Origin: Halodurantibacterium daqingensis
GTDB taxonomy: Bacteria > Pseudomonadota > Alphaproteobacteria > Rhodobacterales > Rhodobacteraceae
DNA: 64,000 nt
Direction of reading: 5' to 3'
NCBI RefSeq assembly: GCF_042666235.1
Contig: NZ_JBHTFQ010000005.1
Coordinates: 186,001 to 250,000, forward strand
Shown: positions 53,631-62,406 of the stretch, one piece after another
How the letters are laid out: each line of letters starts with the position of its first letter
Position numbering within the stretch: position 1 is the stretch's first letter
Translations under genes and position numbers: made by a program
Notes under the pieces: model-generated
Databases searched by the model: none
Seen by the model: the letters and a program-made list of their open reading frames with translations, nothing else
What the model was told of the DNA's origin: nothing

Positions 53631-54713
53631 TCATTCCTCGATGCGGCTCTGCCAGTCGCGGGGCAGATAGCCCATTTCCTTCCACGGGCGCAGTTCTTCC
53701 TGGAAGGCCATCATCGACGCATAAACCTTGCCGAACATCTCGTCCTGCTGCGAGCGGCGCTCCATGACGGTTTTGGTCGCGTCATAGAAGGCGGCGATCA
53801 GTTCGTCGGAATAGGTGCGCACATTGGTGCCCTGCTCCTCGAACCGCTTGATCGCGGCGCCTTGCAGCGCCTCGGCCCGGGCGATCGCATAGGCGTTTCC
53901 GGCCATGCAGGTGTTCTCGATCATCGCCTGGGTCTGCTCACTCAGGCCCTCCCAGCTGTCGAGGTTGATGTAAAGGAACTGGTTGGTCGAGGGCTGGTGC
54001 CAGCCCGGCAGATAAAGATACGGCGCCACCTGGAAGAAGCCCAGCTGTTCGTCCACCGTCGGAAGCGAAAACTCGGTCGCATCCAGAACGCCGGTCTCCA
54101 GCGCCTGATACAGTTCACCGCCCGGCAGAAGCGTCACGGCCATGCCGAACTCGGCCATGATCTCGCCGCCGACGCCTGCGGCGCGGAAGCGCATGCCCTG
54201 GAAGTCCTCGACGCCATTCACCTCGGTGCGGAACCAGCCGGCGGTTTCCGGGCTGATCGTGCCGCAGGGGATCGGGTGCACGTTATAGGGATGGAAGGTT
54301 TCGTTCAGCAGTTCGCGGCCGCCATGAAAGTTCATCCAGGCCAGGAATTCCGCGGATTCAAGTCCGAACGGCGTCGCGCCGAACAGGGCCGCCGCAGGCA
54401 CCGTACCCCATTCGTAGCCCATCCACGAATAGCCGGCATCGATGCTGCCTTCGGACACGTTGTCGAAGATCGACAAGGCCGGCACGACGGCGCCGGGTTC
54501 GGCCACACGCAGATCGATGCTGCCGCCCGAGATCGCGCGAAGCTGGTCCGCAACCCAGGGCATCGTGTCGCCAAGCGCCGTCAGGGTCGAGGCGAAGCTC
54601 ATCGGCACCTGCCAGCGCACGGTATCCTGTGCGGCGGCGGCACCGGGCACCGTCACCATGGCCACAACGCCAAGCGCGGCTGCTGTGTTCAGCAGCTCTT
54701 TCTTGCTGTGCAT
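53631..54713 (-). CDS. TRAP substrate-binding protein (TakP-like)
   Basis: 360 residues, Sec signal of about 28 residues (ending GAAAAQD). It resembles TakP/lactate-type receptors: VAEPGAVVPALSIFDNV, PCGTISPETAGWFRTEV, GMRFRAAGVGGEIMAEFG and GFFQVAPYLYLPGWHQPS. The Arg in MRFRAAG and a Trp-rich pocket fit a carboxylate ligand. It is first in a three-gene operon. A GGGAGG site precedes the ATG, and a 19-base perfect palindrome lies just upstream. Confidence 0.91.
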   Translation of the reverse strand: MHSKKELLNTAAALGVVAMVTVPGAAAAQDTVRWQVPMSFASTLTALGDTMPWVADQLRAISGGSIDLRVAEPGAVVPALSIFDNVSEGSIDAGYSWMGYEWGTVPAAALFGATPFGLESAEFLAWMNFHGGRELLNETFHPYNVHPIPCGTISPETAGWFRTEVNGVEDFQGMRFRAAGVGGEIMAEFGMAVTLLPGGELYQALETGVLDATEFSLPTVDEQLGFFQVAPYLYLPGWHQPSTNQFLYINLDSWEGLSEQTQAMIENTCMAGNAYAIARAEALQGAAIKRFEEQGTNVRTYSDELIAAFYDATKTVMERRSQQDEMFGKVYASMMAFQEELRPWKEMGYLPRDWQSRIEE

Positions 54714-54733
54714 GTCATTCCTCCCGTTTTGTT

Positions 54734-54752
54734 TGGTAAGTTTTTCTTACCA
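54734..54752 (-). promoter_or_regulatory. Palindromic operator before a TRAP operon
   Basis: Perfect inverted repeat TGGTAAG-TTTTT-CTTACCA, 19 bases, starting 21 bases upstream of the receptor ATG, hence in or just after the promoter. The GGT/ACC half-sites resemble those of GntR/FadR-type regulators of organic-acid transport. No regulator gene is adjacent, and the palindrome is not followed by a terminator-like T tract that would suit the operon direction. Confidence 0.6.
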
Positions 54753-54979
54753 GCATCAATGCAGAGCGCCAACAACAATTGCAAGCATTTTGCACCCGCA
54801 GCGCAACATATTTGCGTCGCCAATGAAGGATGATCGTCTTGTGCCGGAAATGCAGCGGATTCAGCCTTGACCGAGACGGGGCGCCACGCCTTCTCCGCGC
54901 CGCGTCCCGGATGCCGCTGCAAGGTTCTGCGGGAGGCGCGGTCGCTTTACCTTGCCAAAATGTTTGGCCTGTGGGCCGG

Positions 54980-55630
54980 TCAGACGCTGCGGTCGCCTGG
55001 CCCTGCGGGAAGTATCGGAACAGCCCGACCCGCGGGGCGGCGTCCGGCCGGCACATCCGGGGCTGGCGCTGCGTCCTGTCCGGCTGCCGTAGCATCGGCT
55101 GCAGAATCGGCTTCCGGGGACGTCACCGCCTGGGCGGGGGCGTCTGACTCGGGAGATGCGGGATGCGGCTCGGGGACAGGCGCCGAGGCCAGATCTGCCG
55201 GCGGCTCTGCTTCGCGAGCGGGGCGGCGACGGAGCAGGTGCGCGACAATCGCCGCTGCATCATCGCCCGCCCGCAGGCGCCCGTAACCGGGCGCGTTGAA
55301 ATCCCACGCATATTCCACCATGGGCCGATGCGCGGCAATGGCCGGATTGGCGCTCCAGGCGCGACGCAGGGCGGCGAGCTTCAGCGCTTTCGGCACGCCG
55401 CGACGAAGGAATTGCGTATAGTCGCTGTCGGCGCCGAGGCTTTCCAGCGGCGGCAGTTCGGGTGGCGGATCTGCGTCATCCCTCCGCGGCTGGACGGACG
55501 TGCCGTCTGGCTCTGCCTCTCCTTCAACCGGGCCGTTTTCGTCCGTCCCGTCGGGACGCACGGCAGGTGTTTCCGCTGTCTCGGCACGCTTGCGTTGCGA
55601 CCAGCGGGACAGGAACGGCGGCTCAGCCAT
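54980..55630 (-). CDS. DUF3306 protein (formate dehydrogenase accessory)
   Basis: 216 residues from the ATG at 55630. An acidic variable N terminus leads to the conserved block LESLGADSDYTQFLRRGVP and then ALRRAWSANPAIAAHRP and YAWDFNAPGYG (about residues 63-120), which defines DUF3306. The last 85 residues are Ala/Pro-rich and disordered. DUF3306 genes nearly always sit with formate dehydrogenase, as here, but the biochemical role is unknown. The start overlaps the DUF3305 gene by 8 bases. Confidence 0.87.
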   Translation of the reverse strand: MAEPPFLSRWSQRKRAETAETPAVRPDGTDENGPVEGEAEPDGTSVQPRRDDADPPPELPPLESLGADSDYTQFLRRGVPKALKLAALRRAWSANPAIAAHRPMVEYAWDFNAPGYGRLRAGDDAAAIVAHLLRRRPAREAEPPADLASAPVPEPHPASPESDAPAQAVTSPEADSAADATAAGQDAAPAPDVPAGRRPAGRAVPILPAGPGDRSV

Positions 55631-56156
55631 GGGGCACCCTGCGCGCCCCGCGCCTTGCGGCAAGGGCCTCGGGATCCGGCCGATCCCGCCGGCGCTTCCA
55701 TTCGCGCCGCTCGACATGATGGCGCCGCACGAAGGCGGTAACGGCGGCCAGGATCGGCGGCGGCATCACCAGGGCTTCGACCAGATCATTGCCGACATCG
55801 GCATGGGCGTGGGCCTCGCTCGGATCGACCGTCACCAGCAAGAGCCGCCAGCCGGGGGCACTGCCTCCCCGTCTCAGGACGACATAGACCGAGGGCTGCT
55901 CGGCCTCGATATTGTCCTTGTAAAGCCGGGTATCCGCGGAGTGGAGCAGGATCTCTGCCGTTCCCGCGTGAAACCGGGAAAGCGGGCCTTCCTCGTGCAG
56001 AAGCGTCCAGGGCGCAAGATCGGGGCGCGGCGGGCGCAGGGCCGACACGCGCCACAGATGCGCCAGCCACCGGCTTTTCGCGGGGCGCCGCTCGACCTCG
56101 ACAGCCAGGCCGAGGCGCTGCGTGACCCGCTCGCGCAAGGCGCCCTCACTCGACAT
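55623..56156 (-). CDS. DUF3305 protein (formate dehydrogenase accessory)
   Basis: 177 residues. AVEVERRPAKSRWLAHLWRVSAL near the N terminus and LHSADTRLYKDNIEAEQPSVYVVLRR mark DUF3305. VTVDPSEAHAHAD lies further on and the C-terminal region (PPPILAAVTAFVRRHHVERREWKRRRRD-like) is basic. The ATG at 56156 overlaps the upstream gene by 11 bases. It is the middle gene of the left arm of the formate dehydrogenase locus. Function unknown; association with the enzyme is consistent in many genomes. Confidence 0.87.
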   Translation of the reverse strand: MSSEGALRERVTQRLGLAVEVERRPAKSRWLAHLWRVSALRPPRPDLAPWTLLHEEGPLSRFHAGTAEILLHSADTRLYKDNIEAEQPSVYVVLRRGGSAPGWRLLLVTVDPSEAHAHADVGNDLVEALVMPPPILAAVTAFVRRHHVERREWKRRRDRPDPEALAARRGARRVPHG

Positions 56157-56616
56157 AGCCGTCCGGGAACAGATAGAGATCCTCGGGCTGCTGCGGCTCC
56201 ATCTCCTTGGCGGGTTCGCTCGCAAGGGCATTGGGCCGCGGGGTCGGCACCCCGTCAAGCCCGGGGGGCGCGCGGCGCACCGCCGACAAGAGGCCATAGA
56301 GCGTGTCTTCTTCATCATTGCCCGGGTTTGCCATCGGATCGCGCGTGCCCTGGGCATTGGGTTCGGGGGGTTGACTCTCGTTTATCTCAACGGTGTCCAG
56401 ATCCTCCGCTTCAATGGGCGGCTCTGCCAGATCGGGTTCGGGATCGGCCTCGGGCGACGGCAGCGGGCCGCTCGGCGCGGCCGGGGCGTTCTCGGGCGGT
56501 GGCGCCAGAGGCGAGACATCCTGAGCCGCAATCGGCCCCGCAAGCACGGCAAGGACAGCGACGGCCGCGGACAGCAGGCTTGGCCGCAGTCGGGCGGAAC
56601 GAGAGACAGGGGACAT
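56146..56616 (-). CDS. Secreted acidic Pro-rich protein of unknown function
   Basis: 156 residues. A Sec signal peptide (about 1-31, ending GPIAAQD) is followed by a disordered Pro/Glu/Asp-rich segment (about 35-95). A C-terminal part follows, LYGLLSAVRRAPPGLDG and then PQQPEDLYLFPDGYVE. No family was recognised. The ATG at 56616 has CGGAG upstream and lies where the signal peptide begins. It is first in the operon with DUF3305 and DUF3306, divergent from the formate dehydrogenase genes, so it may be a periplasmic partner of that enzyme. Confidence 0.65.
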   Translation of the reverse strand: MSPVSRSARLRPSLLSAAVAVLAVLAGPIAAQDVSPLAPPPENAPAAPSGPLPSPEADPEPDLAEPPIEAEDLDTVEINESQPPEPNAQGTRDPMANPGNDEEDTLYGLLSAVRRAPPGLDGVPTPRPNALASEPAKEMEPQQPEDLYLFPDGYVE

Positions 56617-56751
56617 GCGCGAACTCCGGTTGGTGCCAGTCAACGCCGCGGGGACCGATGCTGTTCCCGGCTTTCCTTGTGCCCCCGCAGCCCTATCCTG
56701 ACCACCTGGACCAAGCGGCGTCGCGCGCCGGCAGTGAACCGAGAGGCACAG

Positions 56752-57375
56752 ATGCACCCTTCCCCCGATCCGTCCCAGATCCGCACCGCCGACCAGGATG
56801 ACCAGATGCGTGCCCAGGCCTACCGGCTGCTTGCCGCGCTCCTGGCGGCGCCCCCGGATGCCGATCTGCTGAACCGGCTGGCGGCCCTGAGCGGGGACGG
56901 AAGCGACTGGGGCCGTGCGATCGGCGCGCTGGCCGAATCCGCGGCGACCATGTCCGCCCCCGAGGTGGAGCGGGAATTCAACCGCCTGTTCATTGGCGTG
57001 CAGACCGGTGAACTGGTCCCTTATGCCTCCTACTACATCACCGGCTTCCTGCATGACCGGCCGCTTGTATCGCTGCGCGGCGACATGCTGCGCCTCGGCA
57101 TTGCCCGCACCGGTGAAATGTCCGAACCCGAGGACCACATCGCCGGCCTGGCCGAGATCATGGCCGGCCTGATCGAGGGCGCATTCCCGGGCGCGGCACA
57201 GGAACCTGCGAAAAGTCAGGAACAAGCACGGTTCCAGGATCGTTATCTGTTCTCTTGGGCACCGCGGTTCTTCGCCGATCTCGAGGCCGCCCCTTCGGCC
57301 CGGTTCTATCGGGCGGTCGGGCGCTGCGGAGCCCTGTTGATGGAGATCGAGCAGAATGCCGCCGCCCTGACCTGA
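56752..57375 (+). CDS. TorD-family molybdoenzyme chaperone
   Basis: 207 residues, all helical, of the TorD/DmsD family. VEREFNRLFIGVQTGELVPYASYYITGFLHDRPL is the signature; Y-x-S-x-Y and EPEDHIAGLAEIMA correspond to the E-P-x-D-H motif of family members. It binds the Tat signal of the catalytic subunit and guards it until the molybdenum cofactor is in place. It is first in the fdh operon, and GAGAGG lies before the ATG at 56752. Confidence 0.9.
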   Translation: MHPSPDPSQIRTADQDDQMRAQAYRLLAALLAAPPDADLLNRLAALSGDGSDWGRAIGALAESAATMSAPEVEREFNRLFIGVQTGELVPYASYYITGFLHDRPLVSLRGDMLRLGIARTGEMSEPEDHIAGLAEIMAGLIEGAFPGAAQEPAKSQEQARFQDRYLFSWAPRFFADLEAAPSARFYRAVGRCGALLMEIEQNAAALT

Positions 57376-57400
57376 CGGTCCGGCGGCGAGGAGGAAGGCC

Positions 57401-57634
57401 ATGACCGACGACGGCAGCACCCGCCACCCGAACCGCCGCCCACCCGAACCGCCCGCCCCGACCCTCGGCCCCGACCGGCGCGGATTCCTCAAGCTGGGGC
57501 TTCTGTCTGCCGGGGCTGCAGCCGGTGCGGGGGCCGCAATCGCCCAGAACGTGCACAGCCCGGCCGGCGAGCCGAAGCAGCGCTACAGCCTCACCCCGCA
57601 TGTCGAGCGGTTCTATTTCCTCAACCGGCTTTAG
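57401..57634 (+). CDS. Formate dehydrogenase region Tat-signal protein (small)
   Basis: 77 residues. A Pro-rich N terminus, then DRRGFLKLGLLSAGAAAGAGAAIAQ, a Tat signal, and a short mature tail ending HVERFYFLNRL. This matches the small 'formate dehydrogenase region TAT target' proteins that precede the alpha-subunit gene in many genomes. Its function is unknown; a small bound subunit is possible. It lies 25 bases after torD-like and 9 bases before fdhA. Confidence 0.85.
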   Translation: MTDDGSTRHPNRRPPEPPAPTLGPDRRGFLKLGLLSAGAAAGAGAAIAQNVHSPAGEPKQRYSLTPHVERFYFLNRL

Positions 57635-57643
57635 GGGACGGTC

Positions 57644-60568
57644 ATGCTGATCAAGCGCACCACGGCAACAGCGGCACGCAGCGGGCTTGTCGCGCGTATG
57701 GCATCACAGGCCGGCGGGGGCAAAGGCGTCACCCGGCGGTCTTTTCTGCAGCAAAGCGGCCTGGCGGCCGGCGGTCTGGCCGGCCTTGGCGCCCTGCCCG
57801 GCCGTTTCGTGCGCAGGGCCGAGGCGGCACCGATCCGCGCCGACATCCCGAAGGAACTGCGCAAGAACATCTGCACGCACTGCTCGGTCGGATGCACCGT
57901 CGTGGCCGAGGTGCAGAACGGCGTCTGGGTCCAGCAGGAACCGGGCTGGGAAAGCCCGATCAGCCAGGGCACCCACTGCGCCAAGGGCGCCAGCGTGCGC
58001 GAACTGGTCAAGGGAGAGCGGCGGGTCAAATACCCGCTCAAGCTGGTAAACGGCGAATGGACGCGGATCAGCTGGGATCAGGCCATCGAGGAGATCGGCG
58101 ACAAGCTGCTGGAGATCCGCAACACCTATGGCCCCGACAGCGTGTTCTGGCTGGGATCGGCCAAGTTTTCCAACGAAAGCGCCTATCTGATGCGCAAGTT
58201 CGCGGCCTTCTGGGGCACGAACAACATCGACCATCAGGCGCGGATCTGTCACTCGACCACGGTGGCAGGTGTTGCGAACACCTGGGGCTATGGCGCGATG
58301 ACCAATTCGTTCAACGACATCCAGAACGCCCAATCGTTGCTGATCATTGGCGCCAATCCCGCCGAGGCGCATCCCGTCGCCATGCAGCACATGCTGCGCG
58401 CGAAGGAGCATAACCGCGCGCCCTGGATCGTGATCGACCCCCGATTCACGCGCACCGCTGCCCATGCGACGCAATATGTCCGGATTCGACCCGGCACCGA
58501 CATCCCGGTGGTCTGGGGCATCCTGTGGCATATCTTCGAGAACGGCTGGGAAGACCGCGAGTTCATCGCGCAGCGCGTCTATGGCATGGAGGCGATCCGT
58601 GCCGAAGTGGCCCGCTGGACCCCCGAGGAGGTAGAGCGCATCAGCGGCGTGCCCGGCGCGCAGCTGTTCGAAGTGGCGCGCGCCATCGCCCACAACAAGC
58701 CCGGCACGCTGATCTGGTGCATGGGGGCCACGCAGAAATCGGTTGGCACCGCGAATGTGCGCGCCTTCTCGATCCTGCAGCTCGCGCTGGGAAACATCGG
58801 CGTCGAGGGCGGCGGCGCCAACATCTATCGTGGCCACTGCAACGTGCAGGGCGCGACCGACATGGGGCTCGATGTATCGACCCTGCCCTCCTACTACGGG
58901 CTGGACGAAGGGGCCTGGCGGCACTTCGCCCGGGTCTGGGACGTGGATTACGACGATCTCGTCGCGCGCTTCGGCACCGAGGGCATGAGCCCTGACGAGC
59001 GGCGCGCCCTGATGGAAGCCAAGGGCATCCCGACCACGCGCTGGTTCGATGGCGCTGCCGCCGACCGCGAAACGGTGGACCAGCCCAACCCCATCCGGGG
59101 CATGTTCGTCATGGGCCACGGCGGCAACACCGTGACGCGGATGCCCGACATGCTGGAAGGTCTGGCCAATCTTGACCTTCTGGTGGTCGTGGATGCCCAT
59201 CCCACGACCTTTGCGGCCGTGCAGCAACGGCGCGACAACAGCTATATCCTGCCTGCCTGCACCCAGTTCGAACAGGACGGCAGCCGCGCCTGTTCGAACC
59301 GCTCGCTGCAATGGGGTCAGAAGGTGGTCGAGCCGATCTTCGAATCGAAGAACGACCGCGAGATCCTTTACCGCCTGGCCGACAAGCTGGGCTTTGCCGA
59401 TGACCTGTGCAGACATATCCAGGTCGTGGACAACGAACCGCTCGCCGAAGACATCCTGCGCGAGATCAACCGGGGCTGCATCTCGACCGGCTATACCGGC
59501 CAGAGCCCCGAACGGCTCAAGCTGCACATGCGCTATCAGCATACATTCGACAAGATCTCGATGCGCGCGACCGAGGGGCCGCTTGCGGGGGACTATTACG
59601 GCCTGCCCTGGCCGTGCTGGGGCCACCCCGAATGGCAGCATCCCGGCAGCCCGACGCTTTACGACACATCCAAACATGTGATGGAGGGCGGCAGCACCTT
59701 CCGCGCCCGTTTTGGCATCGAACGCGACGGCGAGACATTGCTGGCCGAGGGCAGTTATTCGCTCGGGTCCGAGATCGAGGACGGCTATCCCGAATTCACC
59801 ATGGCGGTGCTGCGCACCCTGGGCTGGGATGCCGAACTGACCCCGGAAGAGCTGGCGGTGATCGAGGCGATCGGCGGCGACAATGTCGATGATGTGTCCT
59901 GGGCCGCCGACCTGTCCTTCGGGATCATGCGGGTGGCGATCAGCCACGGTTGCCTGCCCTACGGCAATGCCAAGGCGCGCGCCGTTGCCTGGAACCTGCC
60001 CGACCCGGTGCCTGTGCATCGCGAACCGGTCTATACGCCGCGTCCCGATCTGGCCGCCGACTATCCGGCGATCGAGGACATGCGCGACTTCCGCCTGCCG
60101 CTTCTCAACCGTTCGGTGCAGCAGGCAGCGATCGACGCGCGCGTCTCCGAGGATTTCCCCTTCGTCTATACCTCGGGCCGACTGGTGGAATACGAGGGCG
60201 GCGGTGAGGAGACGCGCTCGAACAGCTGGCTGGCGGAACTCCAGCAGACAATGTTCGCCGAAATCAACGTGCAGGATGCCGCACGGCTAGGTATCGCCGA
60301 TGGCGATCAGGTCTGGATCGTGGGCCCCGAAGGCGGCCGGTCGCGCATGGCGGCCCTTGTGACGGAACGTGTGGGGCCCGGGGTGGTGTTCCTGCCCTTC
60401 CATTTCAGCGGCTACTGGGAAGGCGAAAGCCTGCGCCGGTTCTATCCCGCCGGTGCCGATCCGATCGTGCTGGGCGAACCCGCCAATGTGGTCACCACCT
60501 ATGGCTATGACCCGATGACGCTGATGCAGGAAACCAAGGCGACCCTTGTCCGGGTCGAGAAAGCGTAA
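57644..60568 (+). CDS. fdhA: Formate dehydrogenase catalytic (alpha) subunit, Cys type
   Basis: 974 residues, molybdopterin oxidoreductase family. A Tat signal has Arg31-Arg32 (TRRSFLQQSGL). The [4Fe-4S] site is Cys77, Cys80, Cys84 and Cys112. The active site HQARICHSTT holds Cys202 where E. coli FdnG and FdhH have selenocysteine, so the enzyme is the Cys variant and no UGA recoding is needed. The bis-MGD-binding domains follow, with GHGGNTVTRMPDMLEGL and a C-terminal molydop_binding domain (about 840-970). It oxidises formate to CO2 in the periplasm and passes electrons to the beta subunit. AGGGGACGG precedes the ATG. Confidence 0.94.
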   Translation: MLIKRTTATAARSGLVARMASQAGGGKGVTRRSFLQQSGLAAGGLAGLGALPGRFVRRAEAAPIRADIPKELRKNICTHCSVGCTVVAEVQNGVWVQQEPGWESPISQGTHCAKGASVRELVKGERRVKYPLKLVNGEWTRISWDQAIEEIGDKLLEIRNTYGPDSVFWLGSAKFSNESAYLMRKFAAFWGTNNIDHQARICHSTTVAGVANTWGYGAMTNSFNDIQNAQSLLIIGANPAEAHPVAMQHMLRAKEHNRAPWIVIDPRFTRTAAHATQYVRIRPGTDIPVVWGILWHIFENGWEDREFIAQRVYGMEAIRAEVARWTPEEVERISGVPGAQLFEVARAIAHNKPGTLIWCMGATQKSVGTANVRAFSILQLALGNIGVEGGGANIYRGHCNVQGATDMGLDVSTLPSYYGLDEGAWRHFARVWDVDYDDLVARFGTEGMSPDERRALMEAKGIPTTRWFDGAAADRETVDQPNPIRGMFVMGHGGNTVTRMPDMLEGLANLDLLVVVDAHPTTFAAVQQRRDNSYILPACTQFEQDGSRACSNRSLQWGQKVVEPIFESKNDREILYRLADKLGFADDLCRHIQVVDNEPLAEDILREINRGCISTGYTGQSPERLKLHMRYQHTFDKISMRATEGPLAGDYYGLPWPCWGHPEWQHPGSPTLYDTSKHVMEGGSTFRARFGIERDGETLLAEGSYSLGSEIEDGYPEFTMAVLRTLGWDAELTPEELAVIEAIGGDNVDDVSWAADLSFGIMRVAISHGCLPYGNAKARAVAWNLPDPVPVHREPVYTPRPDLAADYPAIEDMRDFRLPLLNRSVQQAAIDARVSEDFPFVYTSGRLVEYEGGGEETRSNSWLAELQQTMFAEINVQDAARLGIADGDQVWIVGPEGGRSRMAALVTERVGPGVVFLPFHFSGYWEGESLRRFYPAGADPIVLGEPANVVTTYGYDPMTLMQETKATLVRVEKA

Positions 60569-60577
60569 GGTGACGCC

Positions 60578-61216
60578 ATGGCCCGAATGACATTCCTTTG
60601 CGATTCCGAACGCTGCATCGAATGCAATGCCTGCGTCACCGCCTGCAAGAACGAACACGAGGTTCCCTGGGGCATCAACCGCCGCCGTGTGGTCACGCTG
60701 CAGGACGGGCAGCCGGGCGAACGCTCGATCTCCATGGCCTGCATGCACTGCACCGATGCGCCCTGCGCCGCGGTCTGCCCTGTGGATTGCTTCTATCCCA
60801 CTGCGGAAGGGGTGGTGCTGCATTCCAAGGATATCTGCATCGGCTGCGGCTATTGCTTCTATGCCTGCCCCTTTGGCGCGCCGCAGTTCCCGCGGGTCAC
60901 CAACTTTGGCGGGCGCGGCAAGATGGACAAATGCACCTATTGCGCCGGCGGCCCGGAACAGGACAACTCCGAGGAGGAATACATCAAATACGGCACCAAC
61001 CGGCTGGCCGAAGGCAAGCTGCCGCTCTGCGCCGAGATGTGTTCCACCCGATCGTTGATGGCCGGCGACCAGGACATTCTGGTCGAGATCTACAAGGAAC
61101 GTGTGGTGCGTCGGGGCTATGGTTCGGGCGCCTGGGGCTGGTCGGTGGCTTACGGCCGCAGCCAGCGCGACACCTATGCGCCCCATGTGCGCTTTGACGA
61201 ACGGGGGGATGCCTAG
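60578..61216 (+). CDS. fdhB: Formate dehydrogenase iron-sulfur (beta) subunit
   Basis: 212 residues. Four ferredoxin-type clusters are readable: CIECNACVTACKNEH, MHCTDAPCAAVCPVDCF, CIGCGYCFYACPFG, and a fourth built from CTYC and the late LCAEMC. It lacks the C-terminal TM anchor of FdnH, so membrane binding relies on the gamma subunit. It wires electrons from the molybdenum site to the cytochrome b. The type matches annotations such as FDH3 beta. It begins 9 bases after fdhA and abuts the gamma-subunit gene. Confidence 0.94.
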   Translation: MARMTFLCDSERCIECNACVTACKNEHEVPWGINRRRVVTLQDGQPGERSISMACMHCTDAPCAAVCPVDCFYPTAEGVVLHSKDICIGCGYCFYACPFGAPQFPRVTNFGGRGKMDKCTYCAGGPEQDNSEEEYIKYGTNRLAEGKLPLCAEMCSTRSLMAGDQDILVEIYKERVVRRGYGSGAWGWSVAYGRSQRDTYAPHVRFDERGDA

Positions 61217-62302
61217 ATGCGTTGGAAGCAGCTTGCCCTGACGGTCATCGCCACGCTTTTCCTTCTGCCCGCGCCGCTGACCGCGCAACAGGATTCCGTC
61301 GGCGTTGGCGGCGGCTGGGATGAAAACCGCTATGTCCAGCCCGGGCTTGAAGCGCGCACCCCCTCGGCCGAACCGATCAACCCCGACGACGTGCCGATCA
61401 TGATCCCCCATGACGACCAGCTGCGCGGTCGCATTTCGATCCCGGATGATCGGCTGGGCGTCCTGGTTCAGCCCGACGGGCGGGTCTGGCGCAGTTTCCG
61501 CATCCAGGGGCTGTTCTGGATTGCCACGGCCGCGATCGGCATCACGGTTCTGGCGCTCGGCGCATTTTTCCTCTGGCGCGGTCGGATCCGGATCGAGGCG
61601 GGCCGCTCGGGCCGCTGGGTGCCGCGCTTCAACTGGGTCGAACGTTTCACCCATTGGCTGACGGCGGTCAGCTTCCTTGCGCTGGCGCTGACCGGGCTGG
61701 TCATCACCTTCGGCCGCTACCTGCTGATCCCGCTGATGGGCCACTACAGTTTCAACACCCTGGCCGAGGCGTCGAAGGTGGTGCATAACGCCGCCGGCGC
61801 GCCGTTCATCATCGGCATCGTGCTGATGGCGGGCCTTTGGGTGCGCGACAACATCCCCAACCGCACCGATCTGATCTGGCTGAAGAAGGCGGGCGGCATG
61901 TTCAGCGGCCCCGGCACCCCCCACCCCGAGGCGGAACGCTTCAACGCGGGGCAGAAGATCATCTTCTGGGTGGTCATTCTCGGCGGCTTGGCCGTTTCCG
62001 TGACCGGGCTTGCGCTGCTCTTGCCGTTCTTCGTCAGCGGGATCACCGGGATGCAGATCGCCCATGCGCTGCACGGGGTGATCGCGGCCCTGCTGATCGC
62101 GGTGATCATCGCCCATATCTATCTCGGCACGCTCGGAATGGAGGGCGCCTTTGACGCGATGGGCCGTGGCGAGGTCGATGAAAACTGGGCGAAGGAACAC
62201 CACAGCGGCTGGTATGACACCGAGTTCGGATCGCGGCGACCGTCCTCGCCGCCGGCCGCAGCGCCTGAGTCGCCGCAGCGCAGCGGTGCAGGAATGCGCT
62301 GA
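61217..62302 (+). CDS. fdhC: Formate dehydrogenase cytochrome b (gamma) subunit
   Basis: 361 residues. A Sec signal (about 1-24) and a periplasmic extension of about 80 residues precede an early TM (about 95-118) and then a four-helix cytochrome b domain (about 140-310). Likely haem ligands are the His residues in ERFTHWLTAVSF, VVHNAAG, ALHGVIAALL and IAHIYLGTLGME. It passes electrons to the quinone pool. The C terminus is a Pro/Ala-rich tail. The ATG follows the fdhB stop directly. The N-terminal extension is also seen in other proteobacterial FdhC proteins. Confidence 0.92.
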   Translation: MRWKQLALTVIATLFLLPAPLTAQQDSVGVGGGWDENRYVQPGLEARTPSAEPINPDDVPIMIPHDDQLRGRISIPDDRLGVLVQPDGRVWRSFRIQGLFWIATAAIGITVLALGAFFLWRGRIRIEAGRSGRWVPRFNWVERFTHWLTAVSFLALALTGLVITFGRYLLIPLMGHYSFNTLAEASKVVHNAAGAPFIIGIVLMAGLWVRDNIPNRTDLIWLKKAGGMFSGPGTPHPEAERFNAGQKIIFWVVILGGLAVSVTGLALLLPFFVSGITGMQIAHALHGVIAALLIAVIIAHIYLGTLGMEGAFDAMGRGEVDENWAKEHHSGWYDTEFGSRRPSSPPAAAPESPQRSGAGMR

Positions 62303-62380
62303 GAACGGGCGGGGCGTCCTGGCCTGCCAGCTGAAGCCTGTTCAAGAATCGCCCCCTGATCTTGCTGAAAATTGCGCATC

Positions 62381-62406
62381 AGAGGCCCCGTTCGGGGCCT
62401 CTGTTT
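62381..62406 (+). terminator. Rho-independent terminator after fdhC
   Basis: Stem AGAGGCCCC (62381-62389) and GGGGCCTCT (62394-62402) with GTTC loop, followed by GTTT. It is 78 bases past the fdhC stop. The T tract is short but the stem is perfect. Confidence 0.8.

Noticed and set aside
57704..60019. 771-residue open frame antisense to fdhA
   Set aside because: Shadow frame; the plus strand has the intact molybdoenzyme.
57644..60568. In-frame UGA selenocysteine codon in the formate dehydrogenase gene
   Set aside because: The frame is open throughout and the ligand position is an ordinary Cys codon.
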